From the NCBI GenBank assembly GCA_024516035.1, contig CM044963.1:17362009-17426008 (forward strand): a DNA stretch of 64,000 nucleotides, read 5' to 3'. How positions within the stretch are numbered: position 1 is the stretch's first letter; each line of letters starts with the position of its first letter. This document shows positions 41,757 to 52,650 of this stretch, one piece after another. The position numbers and the translations under genes were made by a program. Origin of the DNA: Bactericera cockerelli (Eukaryota > Arthropoda > Insecta > Hemiptera > Triozidae). Below the pieces are notes generated by a model. That model did no database searches and was not told where the DNA came from. It saw only the letters and a list, made by a program, of their open reading frames with translations.

Positions 41757-42093
41757 GTCGGGAAAATTATAAGTACATATTACGAAAAAGCTCTGCCATA
41801 ACTGCATTAAAGCATTATTATTACTATAATTTTCAATTGACGACTGACGATCTGAACAATTTTGTTGAATTTATTGTTTTTGATATTCTTAATTTGTTTT
41901 CTTTCTTTATTGCTAATAATTTTAAAATTATTTACTTTAGTTTATTAGTATTTCCTAGTTTATTTTATTTATTTGACACTTGTTCTTGAATAATTATTTG
42001 GTATTACCTGTTGGATTTTTCCCTGTTTTGAAAATACATATATTCTTAAAGTCTTTCTTATTGTAACTCTCTTTTAAATGTTTTTACTGTTAT
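41757..42093. other. Unassigned AT-rich sequence
   Basis: No recognised gene or repeat. Confidence 0.4.
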
Positions 42094-42400
42094 AATGTTT
42101 TCACGGGAATATATTATCAGTATATCAGTATAAACAGAAAAGTGAGAAGTTGTAATAGATGTACATGAATATCAGAATTATTATTATACAATTAAATTTC
42201 GATGCGAAGTACGGGGAAACAGCTAGCAATAAAATAAAGACTGAATAATGTTTTCACGGGAATATATTATCAGTATATCAGTATAAACAGAAAAGTGAGA
42301 AGTTGTAATAGATGTACATGAATATCAGAATTATTATTATTACAATTAAATTTCGATGCGAAGTACGGGGAAACAGCTAGCAATAAAATAAAGACTGAAC
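42094..42400. repeat. 153-bp tandem duplication
   Basis: AATGTTTTCACGGGAATATA starts at 42094 and 42247. The units are nearly identical and end GTACGGGGAAACAGCTAGCA. Part of the unit (AGTATAAACAGAAAAGTGAG...ATGAATATCAGAA) recurs at about 37936 and, inverted, at about 62520..62575. Confidence 0.88.
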
Positions 42401-42758
42401 AAAGAGGATGAATGGAATAATAATAATATTGATTGAGCCACAATACCCACACATGTTGAAACGTATTTGGCCATTATCCAGAGAGCAGGAAAACAATGAT
42501 TTTGCTGTGATAGAACCAAAGATAATAGAATATCGTAATTCAGTTGAAAGCAACGATGAACTCAAATTAAAAAATAAAAAATAAAAAAATAAAAAAAATA
42601 ACACAGCAATTTTTTATTTAAAAAAACAAAGAGACTAGTCAATATTTTATAATTTGTAATCAAAATTTCATTGCAAAAAATTGTGAAATCAAAGCATCAA
42701 TGAATTTTTATTTCCTATTAGTATCAGATACCTATAGCCTGTTCCAAAAACACTCTCC

Positions 42759-42874
42759 ACTCTCAAAATCTCCTAATCTTCCTTTCAACCGTCAGAGTAC
42801 TCTAATTGGTAAATTTAAACGCAATAACCAATCAGACTCCGTTGTGTGACGGTTGAAACCGAGATTTTGAGAGT
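42759..42874. repeat. Short foldback element, second copy
   Basis: ACTCTCAAAATCTCC...TTTCAACCGTCA pairs with TGACGGTTGAAACCGAGATTTTGAGAGT across a loop bounded by ATTGGT/ACCAAT. Same family as 14591..14705. Confidence 0.75.
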
Positions 42875-42949
42875 TCGATCATATTAGAAATCCATAGCAA
42901 TGTTATATGTAATATTTTTATGTAAAACTCTAACAATGTTATATACAAC

Positions 42950-42993
42950 AGTAGTTGTAACATCACGAAAGTGATTAACACAAATATGATAAT
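42950..42993 (+). mobile_element. SINE-A 3' end only
   Basis: GTAGTTGTAACATCACGAAAG and ATTAACACAAATATGATAA, without head. Confidence 0.65.
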
Positions 42994-43087
42994 CACATTA
43001 ACTACTCACCAGTTAACTCGTACGACCATATCCTGGTTACCTAATAAGTTAATAAAGTTAAATCAAGATTTAGAGGTATGTACTCAC

Positions 43088-43143
43088 TACTTAATATTGC
43101 ACCCTCTATCATTTCACTGATCTGATGTAAACAATTATCATAC
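43088..43143 (-). CDS. Candidate 56-nt exon upstream in the same minus-strand gene
   Basis: On the minus strand, a run of ten T's then GTTACAG gives an acceptor. The exon begins with one base completing a codon, then reads YDNCLHQISEMIEGAILS, and ends one base into a codon before the donor GTGAGT. The peptide has a Cys and an amphipathic look but no motif I recognise. Its one-base end does not match the phase-0 start of the exon at 16614..16709, so at least one further exon would have to lie in between if it is the same gene. It is supported only by splice sites and an open frame. Confidence 0.33.
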
Positions 43144-44799
43144 CTGTAACAAAAAAAAAAGAAGAAACACATTAGATTTATGTATCTTTTAAGCACCTTA
43201 AATTTACTGGTAAAGAGGACCAGTAGTGAAATATTGATTCAGATTTTTAAATGCCCTTCGCGGCTGGGATTCCTGTTAAAATAAACGGAATTAGTTACTG
43301 GACAATATCCCTTCACTTTCACCTTGACAACAACTTGTAGAGGTCATATCTAAGCCAGGCTTTTAAAGCAGTATTTTACTTGTGTGGCGTAACGGAAATG
43401 TGGCCAGCCTTCGTGACGAAAAATCTCATTTTAGAATATCCATATCCATCGGTCAGCTGATAAAATCAAATGATCTGCACTGCTCCCATTCCTAATATGA
43501 TAAGGAAAGTCGTGTGATGTTTACACCAGATTTTTTTTTCTTTCACGGTACTACAGAAATATTATTGCGAACAAATATGCAGAACCAATCCTCACAGTTA
43601 AACAGTGAAATGCTCACAATAATGATAAAGATCAAAGCAAGTAATAATAGTGGGATTGATACTGTAATCGGTAGATTGTAAAAGATTGATAACACTTGGA
43701 CGTAAAATAAATTGTAGTTTTAATTGCAATTAGCAATTATTGTATCCATGCGAATATATTTTTATTATTAGGTATGCGATTTTTTTTCCTTTTTTTTTAG
43801 TTTAGCTTCCAGCTCAAACGGATTTCCCTTATTATTACTTCCGAGAAATTCTAATATTAAGTAGGTACGTATCTGATATTATGTATTAGTTTTTTTTTAA
43901 ATGAATTGTTTTTCCTCCGATTTTTATTTTCTTGAACATGTTGAAATCGTAATCTTCTGAGCAACTTTGGTTTTGTGTCTGTCTATCCATCTGTTATTCT
44001 CATTTCTTATTTCAATGACTGAATGGATTTCAACGATTATTTTTTACCACTAACCACTCATACAGAAAGGGTTCTTGGTTTAAAGTGATTGATAACAAGT
44101 GCGTCGTCATAACGATCGAGCCACATAAATATAAGGCAGATGAGCAACTTAAGGTCAGTTAAAACTGTAGATATAGAAAAAAAATGAACACAATACTTCC
44201 GATTTCTATTATAAGAAATTTCTGGGAAGTAAAATAGGAAGGAGAAAGAATGTCTGAAATGCTTTTATTCCTTTTATCAAGAAATTCGTAGATACTGATG
44301 ATGCTCATGACTCTATTGATATAAATATAACATCAATAAATTCCTTAACTGCGATAAGCGATATCGATGGAAACACAATCGCAAGTATGTTAATTGACAT
44401 CTAACACCGGCAGAAGTCCCTGGCGCGGAAATAAATGGCATTCCAGATAAAGTAGATGGCATTGCTCAAGGTACAGATGTTGGTCCAGATGGGTAATTAA
44501 GATAAGAGAACATCGTGAGCTGAGAATAATTTATAATTACGAGATTTAGTATCTGAGAATTTATGGCCTCGAGGCCATGTACCTAGAGTAATTTACTATG
44601 ATAATACAATAAAAGAATAGTTTTTTTTAATGCCATATACTTGAAGAAATAATAATAATAATAATCAGCTCTATTTTTTTCAATTGATAGATAAATTTAA
44701 AAAAATCGTACAAGTATGATAAAATAAGGCCGACCCAGCAGTGCAAACTGATATGGATCAAGGCAAGGGAGGAGAAGACAAGTATAAAAATAGGTGCTA
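43144..44799. other. Unassigned AT-rich sequence, probably intronic
   Basis: The one relic I see is GATAAGGAAAGTCGTGTGATG at 43500..43520, one end of the TIR family at 7.2 kb, followed by TTTACACCAGATTTTTTT as at 7165..7185. No gene is recognised. Confidence 0.45.
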
Positions 44800-45069
44800 T
44801 CTCTATATATAAAACAGAAAAAAGGACTACCTACCTACCTACCTACCTACCTACCTACCTACCTATGTTTGTTTTTTTTGTCCGGAGTTGTTTAGCCAAA
44901 ACGGTAAGAGATAGCGAAAAATGTCTCCGAATTGACCCCCCCAAAACCATTATCGCTTTGTCCAGAAAAATTATAAAAAGTTCAAAAAGGCATTGCTGTC
45001 CAGCAGTACGGCCATGCCTTAGTAAATTTGAAATTTAGTCCCGTTGCAAAGCACGGGCAAAACGGCTAG
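44800..45069 (+). mobile_element. Non-autonomous Helitron-like element, 270 bp
   Basis: It begins TCTCTATATATAAAAC immediately after an A and ends CTAG immediately before a T, the A^T insertion pattern of Helitrons. A hairpin CCCGT...ACGGG (45040..45057) lies 8 bp before CTAG. An internal (CTAC)n runs from 44829 to about 44862. There is no Rep/helicase coding, so it would depend on another copy for movement. Confidence 0.75.
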
Positions 45070-45537
45070 TACAAGATAAAAAGTAAAAAGGCATAAATTT
45101 TAATGTTGGATCATGCGGGCACTGTCTGCAGCTTCGATCTCAGTAGCAGTAGCTTGATCAGGAAGGCGGTGGACTCGTGAATAGTTATTATTATTATTAT
45201 TTTCACTTTAAAACTTCAGGATACGCTTTTTCAAAATAATATGTACTTACATGTATTTAACATGCTGTAAATTTATTATGTTTTTTTTTTTCGTAATTGT
45301 AACTGTTTCTCTCTTTTTTATTCTCTAGTCAATTATTTTATGGAGGCACCTACAATAAATTATTTCATCTAATAAGACTTAATTTTAAATTTCTTTTGTA
45401 TTTCACAAACACAATATCTCATGTTTGTATTAATTATTCATGTTTTCTATTGCTATTTATAATGATATCCTAGTCTGTTCTAATGGTATAGGTTACTTGT
45501 AACTGTTTTGTAATACACTTCAATTCAAATATTATGT

Positions 45538-45660
45538 CTGTCCCGATAGCTCAGTGGTAAAGGCTGCATTCTGTGAATTCAGAGATTTCAGAGGTCGCGG
45601 GTTTGAAACCAGCCGGAGCATGACAAGTTCAAGTCCCAAGTATAGTTTGATAGTTAGAGC
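45538..45660 (+). mobile_element. SINE-F copy (tRNA-like head)
   Basis: CTGTCCCGATAGCTCAGTGG, TTCTGTGAATTCAGAGA and the B box CGCGGGTTTGAAACC. GCATGACAAG follows as in the other copies, then the body is lost. Confidence 0.75.
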
Positions 45661-45712
45661 GGCGGAGGTTGTTCGAGTCCCAGGATGAACTAAAATTTAG
45701 TAGCAGTTAGTT

Positions 45713-45855
45713 AGGTATCATATTTGTGTTTATAACTTTCCTGATATCAAAACTACTCAAACTCGCTTTACTAAATCTACGCGAAGATTTACTAAATCTA
45801 GTTTCAGAAATTATGATAGATCGATTGTGATTAACAACAACATGATAACTTTAGT
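45713..45855. mobile_element. Two opposed SINE-A 3' ends
   Basis: TATCATATTTGTGTTTATAAC to AGATTTAGTAAA on the minus strand is followed by AGATTTACTAAATC... to CAACATGATAACTTTA on the plus strand. The result is an inverted pair meeting near 45784. A further head scrap lies at 45131..45180. Confidence 0.6.
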
Positions 45856-45919
45856 TTGGTAAGTAATCACGTAAGGTGAGTTTGAGTAATTGTGGTTGTG
45901 CCTTGTAGTACAAATAATT

Positions 45920-46370
45920 GGGGGAGGGAGAGATAGAGAGAGAAAAGAAAGAGAGAGAGAGAGAAGATGAATACAGGAAATACTGCTCCAGGAAACAGTT
46001 ATGTAAAGAAATATATTGAGTTTGGGAATGGAAGAGAGAGAGAAAAAGATAAATACAGGAGACACGATTATGGATATGAAGAAGAGAGAGAAAAGAAAGA
46101 GAGAGAGAAAGAGAGAGAAAGAAAGAGAAGATGAATACAGGAAATACAGCTCCAGGAAACAGTTTATGTAAAGAGAGATATTGAGAATGCGGATGGAAGA
46201 GAGAGAGAGAAAAAGCTAAATACAGGAGACACGGTTATGGGTGTGAAGGGAGAGGCAGAAAGAGAGAGAGAGAGAACAGATGGGGAGGAGATGAAGAGAT
46301 ACACCTCCAGGAGGACGGTTATGAATGTGAACGGAGGGAGAGAGAAAGAGAGAGAGAAGGAAGAAAGTAA
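45920..46370. repeat. GA-rich array with about 145-bp higher-order unit
   Basis: AGATGAATACAGGAAATACWGCTCCAGGAAACAG occurs at 45963 and 46130 with GATAAATACAGGAGACACG-type text between them. A third diverged unit is near 46275. Confidence 0.85.
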
Positions 46371-46516
46371 TTCAAAATTCTATGAGAAGTGATAAATCAC
46401 ACCATACACAAATATTTAACACTCCCTCCTATTCTATGTATTCACAACACACCCACACTACCCTCTCATTCCTATATCTGTCTCCTATCTTTTTGTCCCT
46501 CTAACACATCCTGTTA

Positions 46517-46670
46517 CACGCCGATCTCAGAAGCTGGATCGATAAGGCGGTGGACTCGTAAACTGGAGGTCGCTGGTTCAAGTCCACAATACGGTACATT
46601 TTTAGTAAGTTTGAGTAAGGCGAGTGGGAGTAATTGTGATATCGCCCAGTTTATAATATTGATAACAATT
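46517..46670 (+). mobile_element. SINE-A copy, diverged
   Basis: ACGCCGATCTCAGAAGCTGG, GGCGGTGGACTCGTAAACTGG, B box GGTTCAAGTCC and GGCGAGTGGGAGTAATTGTG. The anticodon-loop position reads CTCGTAA instead of CTTGTAA. Confidence 0.75.
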
Positions 46671-47099
46671 ATACTTTGCAGTTTAATATATTTTTGTAGG
46701 AGGGATACGTTTTTCAAGTAACGTCATAATTGAGAAAAAGATAAACACTTGTCTCAAGACATCTGTCTTGAAAATGCCTATAGGAGTAGGCGAAAACATT
46801 GCCCACTCTGTGAACATTTATTGTTGTTTCCTTAATAATTATAACTTACTGTTCATATTTCAAATTTCTGTCGAGTGAAGACAAGTGTTTATCTTTTTAT
46901 GCACTAACATGTTACGTACTAACATTCTTCACTTTAAGGTAATCACGAGGAGATGTTAATGCTCCAAAACATTTTGTATACCATCACAAAAACCTGGGAG
47001 TTTTATTATGATTTGATCACATACTAAAAAGAAGTGAGAAAAATGTAAGAATTGGTAGGATCCGATTTTACAGATCCATATGAGAGTACCTAAGTATGT
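46671..47099. other. Unassigned sequence with an inverted pair
   Basis: AGATAAACACTTGTCTYRAG at 46738 is matched inverted by GAAGACAAGTGTTTATCTTT at about 46877. No gene is seen. Confidence 0.45.
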
Positions 47100-47190
47100 C
47101 GTGTGTCTGAAGACATCCGATCACGGCAAATTTACGGCATTACCTCATCCAGCGCATTGCAATTGCTATACGGAGAGGTAATTTCCTTAG
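47100..47190 (+). pseudogene. Retroelement ORF scrap with the QRG motif
   Basis: The plus-strand frame reads HPITANLRHYLIQRIAIAIRRGNF, abbreviated here by its key part YLIQRIAIAIRRGN. It aligns with SEFLIQQIKIATQRGK at 57.3 kb and LKQISLAVQRGN at 20.4 kb. It has upstream stops. Confidence 0.45.
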
Positions 47191-47354
47191 GAAAGATACC
47201 TTTATACATGTTGAAAAAAACCTTTATACATTTTATGTTGTTATTAAATCAATAAATCAATTTAAAAATAAACGCTGTGGGGTATTTGAGGAACTCTCCA
47301 AACCTCTGAAAAGTGGAGGAAATCTTTTACTTATTAGATGTTTGTTCATGTTGT

Positions 47355-47455
47355 GTAGTACAAAATTCGGGGTTTGTTGTTCCTGAGAGTACATAATTAT
47401 GGTAGGTGGTACATAATTCTAGCTTCAATGTCGGGGTGCTATCTTCACGGACCTG
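47355..47455 (+). repeat. Single unit of the 756..1195 repeat
   Basis: GTACAAAATTCGGGGTTTGTTG, ATTATGGTAGGTGGTACA and GGTGCTATCTTCACGGACCTG match the third unit of the array at 1.06-1.19 kb. Confidence 0.8.
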
Positions 47456-47569
47456 TTGTTTTTATTCTAAATTAAACTAAGGGCCGTATTTGAAACAGGA
47501 TTAGTGAATCCAAGCCGATCCTTCGATTTTTATCAGCTCACACACTATAGTGTTGTTGTCAAGAAGAAG

Positions 47570-47764
47570 AAACTTATTTATACTGCTCGATTAGGACTAC
47601 TAAAGCCCCATGATTCCAGCAGTAAGCCCAAGACGTATATTTTATGTGGTAAAAATCCCAAATGGGTGGAAAACTTGTCATGTCCCGGTGGGTTTCGAAC
47701 CCGCGACCTCTGGAACCTCTCGATTCACAGAGTGCCGCCTTTACCACTGAACTACCGGACAGAC
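47570..47764 (-). mobile_element. SINE-F copy
   Basis: The minus-strand head is GTCCGGTAGTTCAGTGGTAA. It continues CACTCTGTGAATCGAGAGG, B box CGCGGGTTCGAAACCC, and body GGACATGACAAGTTTTCCACC, ACTGCTGGAATCATGGGGC. Confidence 0.8.
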
Positions 47765-48034
47765 AAAATTAGGTATAATTTCCACGAAGATTTAACAAAT
47801 GCTGTTTCATAATTTGGCCTTAAGTGTTTGAGATTGGAGTTAATGTAAAAAATTATACGTAGATATAGTTTGGGAAAAAACGCTCTTTATACAACTAGCA
47901 GAACTTATGTATTCGGTAGTAAATAAAGTTGCCGTTACAAGTTGGAAAATTTAAAACAACTCCCTAGTTAATTCAGAGTAAATCTTAAAATACATTATGA
48001 AAGAGTGTTCACAATAAATCTAATACAAGTACAT

Positions 48035-48218
48035 GTAAGAAAGAGAGAGAGCGACAAAAGAAGGAAGAGAGAAAAAAATAGAGCTAAAGAAAGAGAGCAA
48101 GAGGTAGAGGGAGGCAAAGAGTGAGAAAGAGAGAGATAACAGGAGAGAGAGAGAGAGTGGGAGAAAGAGATAGAAGGAGATAAAAAGAGTGAAGGAGAGA
48201 CAGAGAAAGAGAGTGAAG

Positions 48219-48262
<44 letters not shown>

Positions 48263-48535
48263 AAGAGAGTGAAGGAGAGAGAAAAGAGAGTGAAGGAGAG
48301 AGAGAGAAAGGGAATAGAATAAAAATTCATGCATAGAGAGAGATCGAAAGGAATCAGGATGTAGAGGAAGTAGGAAAAGAAAGAAAGAAAGAAAGAGGAG
48401 AGGGGATAGATAGAGGGAGAAGCGAGCGAGAGAGAGGGAGAAAGAGAGGAAAGAGAGAGAGGGAAAGAGAGAGAAAGAGGGATAAATAGAGAGGGAGAGA
48501 GAGAAGGGTAAAAGACAGAGATAGAGAGAGAGATA
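48035..48535. repeat. GA-rich purine tract
   Basis: About 500 bases of (GA)n-type text with GAGTGAAGGAGAGAGA modules. The 193-codon minus frame is low complexity. Confidence 0.95.
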
Positions 48536-48874
48536 TATAATATAAAAAACAGTCAGAGAATTCAATAATGTCTTGAATTGAAAAGTTTTTATCATTGGCA
48601 ATACAGGCTGAACTATAATTCAAAGAAATGAAAATAAATGTCATAAATAAAAAGAAGGATTGATGGAATCCCTGTGGACGCCCAAATTTTTCTTGGCTCC
48701 TTCCATGTCCTGTGGGTTGTGGGTGGTGTATTATGAAGTGTTGTTTATGTAAAATAATTATGTATAAATTTTACTTACATTAAATTCATTTCTTAATGTT
48801 TCCCTATAAGTACTAATGTACTTTTCGGAAATTTAGAAACTTAAAATAGAATCCTAAAATTTGGTGGTGTAAGT

Positions 48875-48917
48875 TTTCTTTTTTTTTTTTTTATTTTTTT
48901 TTTTTTTTTTTTTTTTG
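48875..48917. repeat. Poly-T tract
   Basis: About 40 T's with a single A. The flanks are AT-rich with no recognised gene. Confidence 0.9.
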
Positions 48918-49419
48918 ATTTTCCTGAAATAAAATAATTTGATTTGGAATAATTTACGAAACATATTATTTTAAAAAATGCTCCTCAATCACAAGTAAAA
49001 AGTAACAAATCTGAATTACAAAATTCAATTCTAGATTTTCGGGCACCCTGTCGATTGCACAAAAATCATCGAAAAATGTCCGAAAAGGTCCCGAAATCGC
49101 CCCCTCGCCCGGTACCCTCCCTTTCAAAAGTTTTGCGTCCTTGGACAAAGTTTCGTAGAACTCGATAGGACGGTTAGAAAGGACGGACGCTTTTATTGAG
49201 TTACTCGAAACTTGAGCAACTCTAAGTAACTTCGTTTTGCTGAGTGTTTAGATTGACAGGATGGTTCAAGCATTTATTTATTTAAAACACGGGTGGACCA
49301 TTTACTTCATCTTCTTTCAGCTTTTTTCCCAGGTCTACTTGGGTTAGAATTGTTAATTATTTTAAATTAAAAAAGTTCTAAAAAGTTCTAACTGTTTTCT
49401 TTTTTGACGGGTGATTTAT
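48918..49419. other. Unassigned sequence
   Basis: No recognised gene or repeat family. A modest GC rise at about 49030..49160 carries a 60-codon minus frame with no domain. Confidence 0.4.
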
Positions 49420-49515
49420 AAGTCTAGCTGGGGGACTGAAGTATAACCAGGGAGTAGACCAGCAGTCCTGGCTGGGGCCGCTTGGGGACTATAAACGGGA
49501 GTAGACCAGCATTGG
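49420..49515. repeat. Diverged copy of the 28735 short tandem repeat
   Basis: TCTAGCTGGGGGACTGAAG, CCAGGGAGTAGACCAGCAG, ACTATAAACGGGAGTAGACC. Confidence 0.7.
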
Positions 49516-49524
49516 CTTGGTTCT

Positions 49525-49645
49525 GGGGGGCCCTTGTCAATTATTAGCCTCCTTGTAAAGACAGTGGTAGAAGTGTGAGTCATTCCTCCACTGTCTGGCT
49601 ACCATCGTTCACGATGACGCCACCCTATGATGAGGATTCATAAAT
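49525..49645 (-). repeat. Dispersed repeat, copy 2
   Basis: CCCTTGTCAATTATTAGCCTCC and ACAGTGGTAGAAGTGTGAGTC are the reverse complement of 32250..32365. Confidence 0.75.
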
Positions 49646-49992
49646 TATAGGTCAAGAATATTTGTAAAAAAAAAAACTTTTTAAACTTTTGGATTCCTAG
49701 CAATTTTTTTTGTGAAAAATGGGGTGATTCCATTTTTTTTTCCTTTCTACAGGGTCTCATTTAAAGCGAACCAGCGTGATTACCTCGGCCCCTGTTGGAA
49801 ATTACAAAAAATCTATTTTTTTTTTTTTCATAGCTCAGAAGGGGACATTAATGATGACCTTTGCAGATCTATCAAAGTTGTTTTCTAGGTTATTTTCAAG
49901 GTCAACATTAATATCTTAAATTTATTCGATCCCAGTAGGTTTGGGAAAAGGGAAAGTGAAGGGAAGAAGAGTCCGAAATCAAGAAATCAAAG

Positions 49993-50160
49993 GGTTGGGT
50001 GGAAGAGATTGCCGCAGCAATAACCCCGCCCTTTAGGTAGGACATTATTGTTATTTTCCTTTTTTTTTACTTATTTATTTTGTTTTTTTTTTTTCTCTTC
50101 TTCTTTTCTTAATTTTTAATGTTACCATTGTACTTTGTCCTCCTAATAAAAGCTTAAAAA
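49993..50160 (+). mobile_element. Dispersed retroelement-like 3' UTR, copy 3
   Basis: GGGTTGGGTGGAAGAGATTGCC, ACCCCGCCCTTTAGGTAGG and a T-rich run to TCCTAATAAAAGC plus poly-A. The terminal poly-A supports retrotransposition. Confidence 0.75.
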
Positions 50161-51533
50161 AAAAAGAAAAAGATTTCTATAACCTCTATCCACTAAAATT
50201 GTGTTGTAATAACACTAATAACACAAAGATACAGATTTTTTTTTTTAAATATCATGAACTTATTATAGTCGTTTCATGTGTGTTTAAAATCATAAAAGAA
50301 ATTCCAAAAACAAGCCAGATTTGGACAAAACTTATAAATTTTAATATACGAACAGCATGGACCCGCCTCATATCATAATATCTAGATACATAATTAGGTA
50401 TAATTATCATATTATACTTATGTATCTAGGTACCTTAGATACCTAGGTATTATAGGTCGTTTTTTGGGAGTAAAGTTCATAATATTTTTCCAATATCTTA
50501 AACCAGATTTTCAAGCTTATCATGCGTGAAACATCGATAAATCAAGAGGCTTTTTTGAGTGGGCCCGAGTTTTTCAGTTTTCGACGAATGGTTCACCTAA
50601 TTTATTTCAAGATACAATGTACAATTATAATAATAATAATTCTGAAATATTGGTTCATAATTTACCAGAACAAGTGGATCCTTATAATGAATCTTGTACA
50701 ATATGTAGGTTTATGTGTGGATTATATATTATTTGCGGGGGGGGGGGGGGGGACATGTACAAGTATATAAATTATACCATTTCAAATGTACAGTAATAGG
50801 GAGCTCATCTTTACGCCTCCAAACTTTTGCTATTGTGTCTTATCATCCACTAGATGAGTTAGGCTCGATTTCTGAGTGAGGGCCGTCGTAAAGCCGTCAT
50901 ACCTTTAAAGTTGGGATTACCAAAGACCTCTATAAATCTGGATTCACAGAGTGCCGCTTTAACAATTGATCAACCTAGGGTTTTCATTTAATCCTGTTTT
51001 ATAAGTTGGCCCTAAGATTAGCTCCGGCCCTGAATGTAGGCATGCACCATTCATGTTCAATCAGGATAATCCAAGCTTAAGAGCAGAACAGAGCCTGTTT
51101 TTTCTAATGCTTTCTGGACCATAATCCAAGAGGCCCAACATTCAATATCCGCTCATAAAAATTCAAATTCTTCAATGTTAAAGCGCATTTCAAATCTCAA
51201 GATGTTCGTTGAAATAATGAATTATTTTCAAGCTGATCTCTGATTTCGGTATACAGGGTGATTCGGAAGTCGTGGATCCATCTTCTTGGTACCCCTTCTT
51301 GTGTTCAATTTTTTTTAATGCGGGAATGTTTTTTTTTTCCCCTTCTTTTTTTTTAACTTTTGATGAGCACATAAAATTAAATGTAAACAAAAATAATTAC
51401 TCGGAATTTTTTTCGGAAATAAGAGCTCCCACGAAAATAAAGTTTTTTTTTATAGGTTTTATGCTTGCCAGATAAACCAGGTATTTTTTTATTCTATTAT
51501 GTTTTTTTTTTCTAAAGCACTGAAGTTAAGGGG
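50161..51533. other. Unassigned sequence; poly-G run and SINE scraps
   Basis: A G homopolymer of about 14-15 lies at 50739..50752. A SINE-F scrap (GATTCACAGAGTGCCGC) lies near 50940. TATACAGGGTGATTCGGAAG is at 51251. No gene is seen. Confidence 0.5.
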
Positions 51534-51970
51534 TGCTAGTCTGGTAATCCAGGTAGCGGAGGCATCCGTTGGTTCGAATCCCATCACCCAAATTCATGAA
51601 ATTCTCCTTCATAAATTTTAGTACATGAACACATAAGACTCTAAGGGTTTTGTGGTAGAAAATACTTTTTTTTTTTGTGGGGTTTAAACGTCGCTTTCAA
51701 ACTGCCATGGTCATATCACGACGGGGGTTTTTACCCTCCATTCGCAGGAAACTCACAAACCTGCTATCACATGGACCTCGCCCAGACTGAGTGGGGCCGG
51801 GAAAAGCCAGCGTACGAGAATTAGAAATTTGAATGGTCACCCATCCAAGTCTTAACCTCGCTGGATGTCGCTTAACTTCGGTGTTCTGAAGGGAACCGGT
51901 GTATTCAACATGCCATCGACGCTGGCTTAGAAAATACTTTGAGCATTAAACTCGTCTGGTGGTATAGAAA
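51534..51970 (+). mobile_element. SINE-H copy split by a 5S-derived SINE
   Basis: The left part (GTGCTAGTCTGGTAATCC to TTTTGTGGTAGAAAATACTT) and the right part (TAGAAAATACTTTGAGC, CTCGTCTGGTGG) join across the insertion at 51668..51927 to give one standard SINE-H. Confidence 0.85.
51668..51927 (-). mobile_element. Complete 5S-rRNA-derived SINE with poly-A and 12-bp TSD
   Basis: On the minus strand it starts GCCAGCGTCGATGGCATG. It continues TTGAATACACCGGTTCCC, ACACCGAAGTTAAGCGAC and ACTTGGATGGGTGACC, a near-complete 5S rRNA head. It then has the core CCACTCAGTCTGGGCGAGG, the 3' CGAATGGAGGGTAAAAACC, and a poly-A. TAGAAAATACTT flanks both sides (51656..51667 and 51928..51939). Length 260 bp. 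Confidence 0.9.
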
Positions 51971-52240
51971 TAATTAAGTTTTACGTAATAATATCGCTTT
52001 TTTTAGATACAAGTCATATTCATTTTTTTTTTCAATAGAAAAAAACTTCTCAGAGGGAAATTTTTTTGTATCTCGAACCAGAAAAAAAAAGGTTGCTACT
52101 ATAGGTTGATTCGTTTCAGATAATTACTATAGGTTATTGCCAAGCTTTGGTTGTTTTCCATTTCCAAATTGTTTTAGCAAAAAAGTATCATTATTCAGCT
52201 AACGAGTATTATTATTGAGAGCATACACAACCCTCTAACA

Positions 52241-52327
52241 CAGGTGCGTGAAGATAGCACCCGACATTGAAGCTAGAATTATGTACCACCTACCATAATT
52301 ATGTTCTAATTATTTTTACTCTCAGGA
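52241..52327 (-). repeat. Single unit of the 756..1195 repeat
   Basis: CAGGTGCGTGAAGATAGCACC and ATTATGTACCACCTACCAT are the reverse complement of the unit at about 1100..1195. Confidence 0.8.
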
Positions 52328-52650
52328 CTCTAACACCCTTATTTTACTTTTCGTGTCAGGAAGAAATTGTCAATAACTTCTTTCCAGAGAGACGCCACTT
52401 GCACTGCAGGTTCACTCGCAACTGCTAGATCAACTAACACCCTGTTATCATAAAATAAGTTTCAAGTAGTTGCAGTGATGCACACGCTGTAAATTGGGCA
52501 GAACTTACCGCCCAGCGCCTGTCAGTGTCTAATGATCATTCTTACTTAGCGAGTTTTTTAAAATTTATGTTTACCAGATCAGATCCGAGCTTATAGTAAA
52601 TATACATTTTTGTACATTACAACAAGAACAAGAAATACGAGTATGATTAA
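52328..52650. other. Unassigned sequence
   Basis: No recognised gene or repeat. GGCAGAACTTACCGCCCAGCGCCTGTCAG holds minus-strand donor- and acceptor-like sites only 10 nt apart, rejected as an exon. Confidence 0.4.

Noticed and set aside
42377..42604. A 75-codon hydrophobic minus frame
   Set aside because: It covers AT-rich sequence and the end of a tandem duplication, with Phe/Leu/Ile content from A/T codons only.
43016..43040. A 23-24 nt exon-like segment beside the 43088..43143 candidate
   Set aside because: Joining it to the neighbour across the 47-nt gap gives a stop within six codons, and the acceptor lacks a pyrimidine tract.
51668..51927. Possible 5S rRNA gene or pseudogene
   Set aside because: The 5S-like head is continuous with a SINE core, poly-A and a target duplication, so it is a SINE rather than a 5S gene.
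52508..52524. Ten-nucleotide exon-like segment between a CAG acceptor and GTAAGT donor (minus)
   Set aside because: It is too short to judge, not a multiple of three, and has no connection to known exon phases.
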